A stretch of 14,536 nt of DNA from TMED14 sp038145075 (GCA_038145075.1 JAYQOY010000042.1:1-14536), one strand, 5' to 3'; numbered from the stretch's first letter, positions 1 to 7,736 are shown. Numbers and translations are program-made. The notes: a model not told the origin generated them from the letters alone.

Positions 1-4
1 CAAG

Positions 5-898
5 TTGGCCGAGGGATTGGCCTACCGTGACTTGGGCGGCTGGGCAGCTATGGATACGACACTTCATGCCTTGGCCTTTGGCCCTGCGGAGCGTTTGAAT
101 GACGGTCAAGTAAGCGGTTTTCTTAATGTGGTCGATGCCCCCGTGGATCCTACTGGTATCATTCCCTCGCGCAAAATGTGGGTGTGGACGCCGTACGATC
201 TCAAGACGACCGAACTTTCCGGCCCCGTGGATCTCTTGCTCATGTCCGACGGCCAAAACTGCATCGATCCCGCAACGAGCACCTTTGGGGTGGACTGGGC
301 CGTGGATGAAGCCATCTTGGCCTTGATGCAAGAGGGCCGAATTCGACCCACCATCGTCGTTGCCTTGGAATGTGCCACCGAAGGGGGCAACCGCCGCCGC
401 CTGGAATACGGACCGGGCGAGCTGGGGGAGGCCTTTACCGACTACCTCGTGCACACGGTCCTGGCGCAAGCCCTCGAAAATCCCAATCTGTCCGAGGAGA
501 GCCATGTCTACTTTGCTGGCTCCAGCATGGGCGGCGTCTTGGCGTTTCGCTTGCTGACGGAATACCCTGGCGTGTTTGACGGCGCTCTAGCCTTTTCGCC
601 CGCAGTCTATGTGGAAACGGGTAACGGCTTGGTCGTGGATGCCATTGGTCCCTGGAAGGAAAACGGACGTCCGACCCCTTCAGGCTACCTCTACCTGGAC
701 AACGGGGGCATAGGTCTGGAGGCACAGCTGCAGCCAGGAATTGATTTGCTTCTCCAGGAGTTGCGCCAAACGGACTACGCCTTGGATGACCTCAAATGGG
801 TACGCGATCGCAAGGCGGATCACAGCGAAGTAGCTTGGCGCCAGCGTTTTCCGGAGGCCTTTGCATGGTTGGCGGGCAAAGGGGACTGGGCGCCCTAA
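5..898 (+). CDS. Alpha/beta hydrolase, enterochelin esterase (Fes)/esterase D-like; 5' end uncertain
   Basis: Serine hydrolase of the Fes/esterase D-like group, which cleaves carboxylic esters; the substrate cannot be read from the sequence. Counting from the TTG at position 5, a nucleophile elbow G172-S-S-M-G176 gives Ser174 as the likely nucleophile. An HSEVAWRQRFPEA segment near the C-terminus gives His273 as the likely catalytic base; this His-x-Glu-x-x-Trp pattern is typical of the family. The stretch WVWTPYDL near residue 60 fits the first core strand, and the loop YLYLDNGG (about 230) would supply the acid. The frame is open to the left edge, so the gene may begin upstream. Within the window the candidate starts are TTG at 5 and ATG at 50 (282 residues); no clear ribosome binding site decides. 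No signal peptide is visible with these starts. Iron-siderophore release is one possible role but nothing nearby supports it. Confidence 0.8.
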   Translation: MAEGLAYRDLGGWAAMDTTLHALAFGPAERLNDGQVSGFLNVVDAPVDPTGIIPSRKMWVWTPYDLKTTELSGPVDLLLMSDGQNCIDPATSTFGVDWAVDEAILALMQEGRIRPTIVVALECATEGGNRRRLEYGPGELGEAFTDYLVHTVLAQALENPNLSEESHVYFAGSSMGGVLAFRLLTEYPGVFDGALAFSPAVYVETGNGLVVDAIGPWKENGRPTPSGYLYLDNGGIGLEAQLQPGIDLLLQELRQTDYALDDLKWVRDRKADHSEVAWRQRFPEAFAWLAGKGDWAP

Positions 899-923
899 AA
901 AAAGCCCGCCGAAGCGGGCTTTT
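897..923. terminator. Bidirectional intrinsic terminator between the esterase and tpx
   Basis: A perfect 10-bp inverted repeat, AAAAGCCCGC (900-909) and GCGGGCTTTT (914-923), has a four-base loop and lies between two convergent genes. On the plus strand the stem ends in TTTT. On the minus strand the loop reads TTCG closed by C-G, the extra-stable tetraloop, and the stem is followed by seven Ts. It can therefore stop both transcripts and looks stronger for tpx. Confidence 0.9.
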
Positions 924-944
924 AGCATAGCTGCTGTGCGTGAT

Positions 945-1442
945 TTACAACACCGCCAAAACAGCGTCGTAGTTGGGCTCTTGACCCGTCTCGGGGACCT
1001 GCTCCGTGTGGGTGATTTGGCCTGAAGCGTCCAGGACCACCACGGCGCGGCTAAACAAGCCGGCGAATTTGCTGTCGGCAAACGTTACGCCGTAGTCCGT
1101 GCCAAAGGAAGGCGACTTGAAAGCAGAGAGGAAGGCCACGTTTTCCAGGCCCTCTGCCGCGCAAAAGCGCGCACCTGCGAAGGGGAGGTCCATGCTGATG
1201 TTCAGTACCTGCACGCCTTCCATGGCATTGAGCTTCTCGGTGAAAGCACGAACACTCTTCTGGCAAACGCCGGTGTCAATGGAAGGGAAAATGTTTAAAA
1301 CGACTTTTTTGCCCGAGTAGTCCGACAAAGAGGCTGCGCTCAAGTCCAGAGCTGTCAATGAAAATGCGGGGGCCATACTTCCAACTGCGGGCAATTCGCC
1401 TACCGTCGTGCAAGGATTTCCGCCAAGAGTGATGTTCGCCAT
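945..1442 (-). CDS. tpx: Thiol peroxidase Tpx (atypical 2-Cys peroxiredoxin)
   Basis: Reduces hydrogen peroxide and organic (lipid) hydroperoxides, using thioredoxin as electron donor. The 165 residues match the usual Tpx length and align without gaps worth noting to the E. coli protein as I remember it. The peroxidatic cysteine is Cys60 in the signature NIFPSIDTGVC, and the resolving cysteine is Cys94 in RFCAAEGLENV. Both are present, so the disulfide cycle should be intact. The family motifs SMDLPFA and ARAVVVLD-like (here SRAVVVLD) are also present. An extra Cys11 lies outside the active site. It has no signal peptide, so by this reading it is cytoplasmic. It is the last gene of a three-gene minus-strand operon, 12 bases after the stop of the ZIP gene, and is followed by a strong terminator. 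I see no separate promoter in the gap. Confidence 0.97.
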   Translation of the reverse strand: MANITLGGNPCTTVGELPAVGSMAPAFSLTALDLSAASLSDYSGKKVVLNIFPSIDTGVCQKSVRAFTEKLNAMEGVQVLNISMDLPFAGARFCAAEGLENVAFLSAFKSPSFGTDYGVTFADSKFAGLFSRAVVVLDASGQITHTEQVPETGQEPNYDAVLAVL

Positions 1443-1454
1443 GGGTGAAAAGAA

Positions 1455-2165
1455 TTAATGAATGAATTGAGAGAGACCAAAGCCCGAAAGCAATCCAATG
1501 ATCACGATGACCCATAGGACCGTGGGCAATCGGTGGTCTTTTTGAAGTTCAAAGAGAATTGTGCTGGACACGTGCAAGAAAATGCCTACCACTAGACCTC
1601 CAATGAAGCCTTCCATCCCAGGCATGTCCAAGGGAAGAAGGGTGCCCACGGCGGCTCCAAAGGGAGCGGCTAAGCTCAGGCCCAGAAGGGCGAGGGCAAT
1701 TTTTTGGAAGGGCACCTGGCATTGACGCAACCAAAAAGCGAGCAGGGCGGCAATGGGTAGGTTGTGAATGCCCAAGGAGAGGGCAAAGGCAAGCTGTTCG
1801 GATTCGGGCAAGCGCAGCATGGGCACACCTTCTACTACAGAGTGAATCAATAGTCCCGTGTAGGCGGGCCAAGGATTGGGGTCGTGGTGGTGGATGTGTC
1901 CATGTTCCAGACCGCGGGAGCGGCTGTCGAGCGCAAACTGCAGAAAGTAGCCTAGGACGATCCAAATGCCCCAAGGCAGGCTACGTTCGTGGTCGACGTG
2001 TGCGAGTTCGGGAATCCACAAGAAGACCGTGACCGCAAAGAGGAAGGCCCCTGAAAAGGCATTGCTGCGCGCCAACCATGCGCTGGGAATCGAACGAAAG
2101 CCCGCTACGGCGCCCAACCAAATAGGCAGCATGAGGACAAGGATAGAAAGGCTGGCTGTAGACAT
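1455..2165 (-). CDS. ZIP-family divalent metal transporter, variant motif
   Basis: A 236-residue integral membrane protein made of about seven or eight hydrophobic segments, consistent with the ZIP family, which moves zinc, iron or manganese into the cytoplasm. A histidine-rich cytoplasmic-type loop lies at residues 88-94 (HGHIHHH). The helix-4 metal motif is HSVVEG, with His108 and Glu112. The helix-5 motif is HNLPIA, where His134 and Asn135 are kept but the usual acidic residue at the fourth place after the histidine is Ile138. The last helices carry FLHVSSTILFE (about 196-206). It begins 9 bases after the stop of the permease gene and ends 12 bases before tpx, so the three are probably co-transcribed. 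The fold assignment is fairly secure; the metal and even the direction of transport are not. Confidence 0.85.
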   Translation of the reverse strand: MSTASLSILVLMLPIWLGAVAGFRSIPSAWLARSNAFSGAFLFAVTVFLWIPELAHVDHERSLPWGIWIVLGYFLQFALDSRSRGLEHGHIHHHDPNPWPAYTGLLIHSVVEGVPMLRLPESEQLAFALSLGIHNLPIAALLAFWLRQCQVPFQKIALALLGLSLAAPFGAAVGTLLPLDMPGMEGFIGGLVVGIFLHVSSTILFELQKDHRLPTVLWVIVIIGLLSGFGLSQFIH

Positions 2166-2174
2166 GCGGCAAAG

Positions 2175-2942
2175 TTAGGTGAGCGCCTTGTAAATCGCCT
2201 GAAAAGCCCCAAAGAGTACCACCAGAACTAATACGGCGCGCACGTAGGGCTGGGCCTTGGGGATGCGAACGATGTAGCGGGCCCCAAACCAAGCGCCTAT
2301 GGACGAGCCAATAGCGAGTATAAGGCCAGGCTTCCATTCGATCAAGCCGCTGCTGAGGTAAATAATGCCGGCCGGGACGGCGAGCACGGCAGCCATCACC
2401 AATTTGATGACGTTGGCGTCTCGAATGCTCCAGCGGTCCCCCAGTACAAGGGTGGCGAGCATCAGGACGCCTATGCCCATTTGGAGGTAGCCCCCGTAGA
2501 AGCCAATGAGAAAGAACAAGGCGCCGGACTGCCAAGGTTTGAGGGCGCGTTCGGTCCAAGAAGGGCCACCCCAGCGTTCGGTTTTCCAAAAAAGGGTGCC
2601 CGCCATGCCCAGCATGACGACGGCGAGGGACCATTCCATGCCTTCGGCGCTGATGGTGGAACCTAGCCAGCCGCCGGCGAGCGAGCCCAGCAAGGTGGGC
2701 AGAATGAGGGGCTTGCCGGCGCGAAAGAGGTAGGATTTGCGCGTGCTCTTGCGCAGGCTGCCGACACTCGTAAGGGTTTGCGTGACCACGCCAATTCGGT
2801 TCGTGGCATTGGCCACCGCACCGTCCATGCCCCCCAGAAGCAATAGACTTACCGTCAGGGCAGACCCATTTCCCGCCATGGTATTTATGACGCCTGCCAG
2901 CAGTCCGCCGGCGAAAAATAAAAGGTCCATGGAGTCAAACAT
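2175..2942 (-). CDS. TauE/SafE-family membrane permease (putative anion exporter)
   Basis: About 255 residues with eight or so hydrophobic segments in two similar halves, as in the TauE/SafE family (formerly DUF81), some members of which export sulfite or organosulfur anions. The N-terminal half carries AGVINTMAGNGSALTVSLLLLGG followed by the family's Ala-x-x-Thr/Asn-like segment (AVANATNRIG). The second half carries FFLIGFYGGYLQMGIGVLML, the repeat of the same glycine-rich signature. I chose the ATG at 2942. A longer reading from TTG at 2951 would start inside the -7 promoter box, so it is unlikely. The next in-frame ATG, at 2930, is also possible and would leave a short leader. It is the first gene of the operon with the ZIP transporter and tpx. 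The substrate is unknown. Confidence 0.87.
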   Translation of the reverse strand: MFDSMDLLFFAGGLLAGVINTMAGNGSALTVSLLLLGGMDGAVANATNRIGVVTQTLTSVGSLRKSTRKSYLFRAGKPLILPTLLGSLAGGWLGSTISAEGMEWSLAVVMLGMAGTLFWKTERWGGPSWTERALKPWQSGALFFLIGFYGGYLQMGIGVLMLATLVLGDRWSIRDANVIKLVMAAVLAVPAGIIYLSSGLIEWKPGLILAIGSSIGAWFGARYIVRIPKAQPYVRAVLVLVVLFGAFQAIYKALT

Positions 2943-2948
2943 ACCGGT

Positions 2949-2956
2949 CAAAGATA
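2949..2956 (-). promoter_or_regulatory. -7 promoter box TATCTTTG for the permease-ZIP-tpx operon
   Basis: On the minus strand, TATCTTTG is an exact match to the Bacteroidota primary sigma factor -7 consensus TAnnTTTG. Only six bases (ACCGGT) separate it from the ATG at 2942, so the transcript would start at or next to that codon. No good -33 TTTG element is evident. Confidence 0.6.
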
Positions 2957-2967
2957 GGGGAGGGTCG

Positions 2968-2975
2968 TACCTTCG
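2968..2975 (+). promoter_or_regulatory. Possible -7 box for the lipoprotein-methyltransferase-pfkA-priA operon
   Basis: TACCTTCG matches the consensus TAnnTTTG at five of the six fixed positions. It lies 21 bases before the ATG at 2997, within the 54-base divergent gap, and would give a leader of roughly 10 to 15 bases. There is no clear -33 element, so the call is tentative. Confidence 0.3.
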
Positions 2976-2996
2976 CTACACGTTAAGAACGCAGGT

Positions 2997-3368
2997 ATGA
3001 ATCAGAAGTTTTGGGCTTTGGCCCTTGTTGGAGCGGCCGCTTGGGCTTGCTCGTCGCCAAGTACGGAAACCCCCGAAGCGCTCCCTGAGCAGCCCTTTGA
3101 ATACGCCGCGCAGCTGGACACTATGGAATTGGGGGAGGAACGCGTTTACGCCGTGAACTACCAACTCATTGGCGGACTAGAAGCCGCTACGGTGCAGTAC
3201 CAGCTCAACCTTGTCGCGGGCAGCCGCCAAATGGCGGATACGCTCGTAGAATACCTGCAGCCCGGAGACACGCTTTCGGGGACCTACATCTTCGTTGATG
3301 TGCCCGTTTCCGAGGGAACGGCCGCATTTTCCTCCCACCTTGAAATTCTCCCGTCTGATGTCCAATAA
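2997..3368 (+). CDS. Small uncharacterised lipoprotein
   Basis: A 123-residue protein with a lipoprotein signal: a short Lys-containing N-terminus, a hydrophobic stretch and then AAWAC, so lipidation is expected at Cys18. The following SSPSTETPEALPEQP is a typical disordered tether. The mature part (about 85 residues) alternates polar and hydrophobic residues and looks like one small beta-rich domain. I recognise no family motif. Its composition and frame match the downstream genes and it has a plausible promoter, so I take it as real. It heads a plus-strand operon, and its last 11 bases overlap the start of the RNA methyltransferase gene. No function can be given. Confidence 0.8.
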   Translation: MNQKFWALALVGAAAWACSSPSTETPEALPEQPFEYAAQLDTMELGEERVYAVNYQLIGGLEAATVQYQLNLVAGSRQMADTLVEYLQPGDTLSGTYIFVDVPVSEGTAAFSSHLEILPSDVQ

Positions 3369-4497
3369 CCCCAAGGACGAAGTCTTCATCGCGAAGACCT
3401 TAACCGGCTTGGAGGACGTGCTCCGTGAGGAGCTCCTCAAGCTGGGAGCGCGCGATTTGGAGCCCATGACCCGAGCGGTGAAATTCAAAGGAGATTTGGG
3501 GTTTTTGTACAAGGCCAACCTCTGTTTGGGCACGGCTGCGCGCATCCTCCGTCCCATTAAATACATCGAGGCCCGCAGTCCTGAAGAACTGCTGGAAGGC
3601 GTTCAAAAAATCCCCTGGGAGCGTTGGTTTCATCCCGACAAGACCTTTGCGGTCTACGCCTCCGGAAGCCATCCTGCCTTCAGCCATACCGGCTATGCGG
3701 CCTTGGTGGTGAAGGACGGCATTGTGGACCGCTTCCGAATTAAGACAGGCAAGCGCCCTTCGGTGGACCGCGAGAACGCTATGGTACGCATCGAGCTCCA
3801 CTTGAACAAGCGCCATTGCACCATCAGTTTAGACGCTTCCGGTGAGTCCTTGCACAAGCGCGGCTACCGCCAAGAAATGACCTTGGCGCCTATGTCGGAA
3901 GTATTGGCCAATGGATTGATTCGACTGACGGGCTACCGGGGCGACCGCCCCTTGTACGATCCTATGTGCGGATCGGGCACCTTAGCCATTGAGGCCGCCA
4001 TCATTGCGGACCGTCTTCCTGCGGGCATTTACCGAAAGTCCTTCGGCTTCATGCACTGGATGGACTACGATGCCGAATTGCATGCCCTCATCGAGGCCGC
4101 TTCCCTGAAGCGCATTGCCGAGTCGCCCATGCCTATTTATGCGTCCGACATCGACCGCCATGCGCTCGGGGTAGCTGAAACCAACGCCGTAGCAGCCCTG
4201 GTGGACGAGCGGATTTCCTTTAGCCTCGAAGCGTTTGAAAACACGAGGCCCCCAGCGGAGCGCGGTATGCTTCTCCTGAACCCACCCTACGGCCGCCGCC
4301 TAGAGGTGGATGTGGAAGAGACCTTCTCCCGCATTGGCGCCCATTTGCGCGAGCACTACAAAGGCTGGACCGCTTGGGTAGTCGTGCCTAGTGCGAAGGC
4401 CAATAAAGCCCTCCAAATGAAGGCCAAGCAGCGCATTCCCTTCCAAAACGGCGATCTCGAGTGTATGTGGCAAGAGTTTGATATTTTCCCCTCATGA
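3358..4497 (+). CDS. THUMP-domain SAM-dependent RNA methyltransferase (RlmL N-terminal/YpsC-like, COG0116)
   Basis: Methylates a guanine N2 in RNA, most probably 23S rRNA as in the RlmL N-terminal half and the YpsC group; the exact target is inferred from family. From ATG 3358 it has 379 residues. The N-terminal part (about 1-165) is the ferredoxin-like plus THUMP region, starting FIAKTLTGLEDVLREEL. The catalytic domain has SAM motif I DPMCGSGTLAIEAA (from 201), the acidic ribose-binding end of strand 2 at YASDID (261-266), and the catalytic NPPYG (308-312). RGYR at 168-171 is the usual linker to the catalytic domain. The frame stays open upstream to 3295, but that start would overlap the lipoprotein by 74 bases and adds non-family residues. 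It overlaps pfkA by four bases (ATGA). Confidence 0.93.
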   Translation: MSNNPKDEVFIAKTLTGLEDVLREELLKLGARDLEPMTRAVKFKGDLGFLYKANLCLGTAARILRPIKYIEARSPEELLEGVQKIPWERWFHPDKTFAVYASGSHPAFSHTGYAALVVKDGIVDRFRIKTGKRPSVDRENAMVRIELHLNKRHCTISLDASGESLHKRGYRQEMTLAPMSEVLANGLIRLTGYRGDRPLYDPMCGSGTLAIEAAIIADRLPAGIYRKSFGFMHWMDYDAELHALIEAASLKRIAESPMPIYASDIDRHALGVAETNAVAALVDERISFSLEAFENTRPPAERGMLLLNPPYGRRLEVDVEETFSRIGAHLREHYKGWTAWVVVPSAKANKALQMKAKQRIPFQNGDLECMWQEFDIFPS

Positions 4498-5462
4498 AAC
4501 ACATTGGTGTACTTACCTCCGGTGGAGACTCCCCCGGTATGAATGCCTGCGTGCGCGCAGTCGTTCGCACGGCTACGTTAAACGACATCCAGGTTACGGG
4601 CTTTTACCGTGGCTATGAAGGCCTCATGGAAAACGACAGCATTTCCTTGACGCGTTACGATGTCCGAAACATCATTCACCGCGGCGGCACCTTCCTGCAG
4701 ACCGCCCGAAGCCAAGAGTTCCGGACTCCCGAGGGCCGCGCCAAAGCCGCAGCCAACCTGCGCACCCATGGCATTGAAGGCCTCGTGGTCATCGGCGGAG
4801 ACGGTTCCTTTACCGGTGCCAAATTCCTGTCCGAAGAGCATGGCATCGCCGTTATGGGCTGCCCTGGCACCATTGACAACGACTTGTTTGGAACGGACTA
4901 CACCATTGGCTACCAAACGGCCGTAGATACCGCTGTCGAAGCGGTGGATAAGATTCGCGATACCGCCGCCTCGCACAACCGCCTCTTTTTTGTGGAGGTC
5001 ATGGGCCGAGACGCCGGATTCATCGCCTTGCGCACAGGCATAGCTGCCGGCGCGGAAGGGGTCTTGATTCCCGAGACGCCGACGGACATTAACCGTTTGG
5101 TGGGCTATTTGAAGACGGACTTTCAGAAGAAGCGCCGCAGCGGCATCATCATCGTGGCGGAAGGCGACGACGGTGGTGGCGCCTACGACGTGGCGCAGAA
5201 GGTGCAATCGGAGTTCCCGGATTGGGAGACCAAGGTGACGGTTTTGGGCCATACCCAGCGCGGTGGCAAGCCCAATGCGTTTGACCGCATTCTCGCAAGC
5301 CGAATGGGCCACGCCGCCGTTCTCGCCCTTCGCGAGGGCCGAACCCGTGAAATGGTCGGCGTCCAAGGCAACCAAATTGCCTACGTGCCCCTCGAGCAAG
5401 CCATCAAGCACCACGCGACGATTTCGCCCTATTTGCTGGAGTTGGTAGACGCCCTTTCGTAA
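4494..5462 (+). CDS. pfkA: ATP-dependent 6-phosphofructokinase
   Basis: Phosphorylates fructose 6-phosphate to fructose 1,6-bisphosphate, the committing step of glycolysis, in the cytoplasm as a tetramer. The 322 residues match the bacterial PfkA length. The ATP site begins IGVLTSGGDSPGMN (4-17). GGDGS at 101-105 has Gly104, the residue that favours ATP over pyrophosphate. The catalytic segment PGTIDND (124-130) gives Asp128 as the base. FFVEVMGRDAGFIAL and VLGHTQRGGKPNAFDRILASRMG are the substrate-binding and subunit-interface signatures. The ATG overlaps the TGA of the methyltransferase gene in ATGA, which suggests translational coupling, and there is no Shine-Dalgarno sequence. priA follows six bases after its stop. 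Confidence 0.97.
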   Translation: MKHIGVLTSGGDSPGMNACVRAVVRTATLNDIQVTGFYRGYEGLMENDSISLTRYDVRNIIHRGGTFLQTARSQEFRTPEGRAKAAANLRTHGIEGLVVIGGDGSFTGAKFLSEEHGIAVMGCPGTIDNDLFGTDYTIGYQTAVDTAVEAVDKIRDTAASHNRLFFVEVMGRDAGFIALRTGIAAGAEGVLIPETPTDINRLVGYLKTDFQKKRRSGIIIVAEGDDGGGAYDVAQKVQSEFPDWETKVTVLGHTQRGGKPNAFDRILASRMGHAAVLALREGRTREMVGVQGNQIAYVPLEQAIKHHATISPYLLELVDALS

Positions 5463-5468
5463 GCGCCT

Positions 5469-7736
5469 ATGTGGGTCGAGGTCATTTTGCCGGTCCCGGT
5501 CCACAGCACCTTTACCTATGCTTGGGTAGGGGAGCAACCTCCTGTTCCAGGCCTTCGGGTCCATGTCGCCTTTGGCCGTCAGCGCTGTTTGATGGGAGTG
5601 GTTCGGTCGGTTATGCACCATGCCCCTGCCGTGGAGACGAAGCCCATTCTTCGGGTGATTGATCTTCAGCCCCGGATTCAAACCCAGCAACTCGCCCTTT
5701 GGGATTGGATGGCTCAATACTACAATTGTGCGCCGGGCGAGGTGATGCAAGCCGCGCTCCCCGCCTTTTTTAAAGTGGACGAGGACGAAGAGGGACCCTT
5801 CACCATTTCGGATGGTTCGCTCGCGCATTGGCGCTGGGTGGGCCGAAAATCCGACGAGGGCCAGATTTCTGCGGCGTTTGAAAAATTAACCCGCGCCACC
5901 AAGCAATCGGAGGCTCTTTTGGCCTACTTCCAACTGGCGCTGAGCTGGCCCGAACAGACCGAAGACTTTTATCCCTGGCTCCCGCAAACGGCCCTCGTGG
6001 ACCAAGGGGTGGATACAGCCCACCTCCGAAGCTTGCAGGAGAAGGGCATTTTAGAAAAAAGCATGCGCTGGGAGGCGGAAGGGCATTTGCCCAATGCCGA
6101 CATCCAACGCGCACCGCTTTCTGAGGCCCAAGCGGCTGCCCTCGATGCGCTGGAAGACGGTATGGCGGAAGGCAAGCCCGTTTTGCTCCGGGGCATCACG
6201 GGGAGCGGCAAAACCGAACTCTATGTTCACTTGGCGGCTCAAGCCATGGAAGTGGGGCAGCACACGCTTTTACTCGTTCCAGAAATAGCCCTGACGGCCC
6301 AGCTCTACCGCCGCCTTCAACGCGCCGTGGGTCCAGGACGCTTGGCCGTCTACCACAGCCAAGTCTCAGACGGCGAACGCCGCGACTTATGGGAAGCGCT
6401 CGTGCGGCCGGATACGGCGCCGCGCTTGATTTTGGCGGCGCGTTCGGGCCTGTTTTTACCCCTTGAGCGTGTGGGCTGCATCCTTGTGGATGAAGAGCAC
6501 GAAACCAGCTACAAGCAGCAGGATCCCGCTCCGCGCTACCACGGGCGGGATGTGGCCGTTTGGCTCGCGCACTATTTGCAGGCGGGATTGGTCTTGGGTT
6601 CAGCCACCCCTAGCCTGGAATCCTACCACCACGCCAAAAGCGGCAAGTACCACTGGGTGGCCCTGAATGAGCGCTTCGGCGACGCGGTGCCGCCTACCGT
6701 AGAGATGCTCAGCCTGGTCAAATACCAAGCCTTGCAGCAGATGGAAGGCCCCCTGACGCGGCCTGCGGTGGCTGCCATCGCCCAAGCGGTAGATCAAGGC
6801 AAACAAGCCTTGGTCTTCCAGAATAGACGGGGGTACTCGCCTTTTTTGACCTGTATGGGCTGTGGCTGGACGGAACCCTGCACGGACTGCGATGTCGCGG
6901 TGACCTACCACAAGGAGTCCAAGAGTTTGCACTGCCATTACTGCGGGCAGTCCCGTCAGCCGACCGCGCACTGTCCATCGTGTGGTAAATCGGCCTGGCA
7001 ATGGCGAGGCATGGGAACGGAACGCGTGCAAGAAAGCGTGGAGGAGCTCTTTCCGCAGGCGCGTGTGCTGCGCATAGATTCGGACAGTACCCGAAAGAAA
7101 GCCGCCATGTCCCAGTACGTGGATTGGCTGGAGCGCGGCGAGGTGGACATTGTCGTGGGAACCCAAATGGTCGGCAAAGGCTTGGACATCCAAGGGCTGG
7201 ATGTCGCGGTCATCCTCAATGCCGACAACGCGCTACAGCTGCCGGATTTCAGGGCGCATGAGCGCGCATTTCAACTCTTTACGCAGGTGGCGGGCCGAAC
7301 TGGTCGCCGCGATGCTCCCGGCCACGTGTTCATCCAAACGGCCACGCCAGAGCACCCTGTTTTGCTCGCCGTCCAGGCTGGTCAATACGAAACCATGGCC
7401 GACCAGCTCCTGCTCGACCGTGAAACACACCATTATCCGCCCTTTGTGCGCATGATTCGCTTGGAGGTGCGCCATCGACGCGAGTTTGTGGCCCAGCAAG
7501 CTGCCCATTACCTAGCCGGCCAGTTGAATGCGGCCTTGGGTGGAGGCATTCTAGGCCCGGACGCGCCCTCCGTGGGACGTGTGAAGAACCTGTATTTGCA
7601 GCACCTCTGGCTCAAGCTTCCGGTTGATCGAGGTTTGCCCGCCACCAAAAAGCGGGTGCGTCAAACCGTTGACCAATTGGCTTTTCATCCGGACTTTAAG
7701 TCGGTCAAGGTGGTGGTGGATGTGGATCCGTACTAA
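5469..7736 (+). CDS. priA: Primosomal protein N' (replication restart helicase PriA)
   Basis: 3'-to-5' superfamily 2 DNA helicase that recognises stalled or recombination-derived forks and reloads the replisome. The 755 residues include the N-terminal 3'-DNA-binding domain starting VEVILPVPVHSTFTYAW. The helicase core has Walker A GITGSGKT at 242-249 and the DEEH box at 341-344. Eight cysteines (462, 465, 471, 474, 489, 492, 502, 505) form the two zinc sites inserted in the helicase core. Motifs GTQMVGKGLDIQGLDV and QVAGRTGRRDAPG mark the second RecA-like lobe, and the protein ends in the usual VDVDPY. All catalytic and zinc residues I can check are intact. The start is six bases after the pfkA stop. 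It is the last gene of this operon; the 71-base gap after it has no convincing terminator. Confidence 0.97.
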   Translation: MWVEVILPVPVHSTFTYAWVGEQPPVPGLRVHVAFGRQRCLMGVVRSVMHHAPAVETKPILRVIDLQPRIQTQQLALWDWMAQYYNCAPGEVMQAALPAFFKVDEDEEGPFTISDGSLAHWRWVGRKSDEGQISAAFEKLTRATKQSEALLAYFQLALSWPEQTEDFYPWLPQTALVDQGVDTAHLRSLQEKGILEKSMRWEAEGHLPNADIQRAPLSEAQAAALDALEDGMAEGKPVLLRGITGSGKTELYVHLAAQAMEVGQHTLLLVPEIALTAQLYRRLQRAVGPGRLAVYHSQVSDGERRDLWEALVRPDTAPRLILAARSGLFLPLERVGCILVDEEHETSYKQQDPAPRYHGRDVAVWLAHYLQAGLVLGSATPSLESYHHAKSGKYHWVALNERFGDAVPPTVEMLSLVKYQALQQMEGPLTRPAVAAIAQAVDQGKQALVFQNRRGYSPFLTCMGCGWTEPCTDCDVAVTYHKESKSLHCHYCGQSRQPTAHCPSCGKSAWQWRGMGTERVQESVEELFPQARVLRIDSDSTRKKAAMSQYVDWLERGEVDIVVGTQMVGKGLDIQGLDVAVILNADNALQLPDFRAHERAFQLFTQVAGRTGRRDAPGHVFIQTATPEHPVLLAVQAGQYETMADQLLLDRETHHYPPFVRMIRLEVRHRREFVAQQAAHYLAGQLNAALGGGILGPDAPSVGRVKNLYLQHLWLKLPVDRGLPATKKRVRQTVDQLAFHPDFKSVKVVVDVDPY

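Noticed and set aside
3295..3357. Longer N-terminus for the RNA methyltransferase
   Set aside because: It would overlap the lipoprotein gene by 74 bases, and the added residues do not resemble the family, which begins close to the ATG at 3358.
4578..5828. Long open frame of 416 codons on the minus strand opposite pfkA and the start of priA
   Set aside because: It lies wholly antisense to two well-identified genes and its product is rich in His, Arg and Gly with no family motif. High G+C codon bias readily opens such frames.
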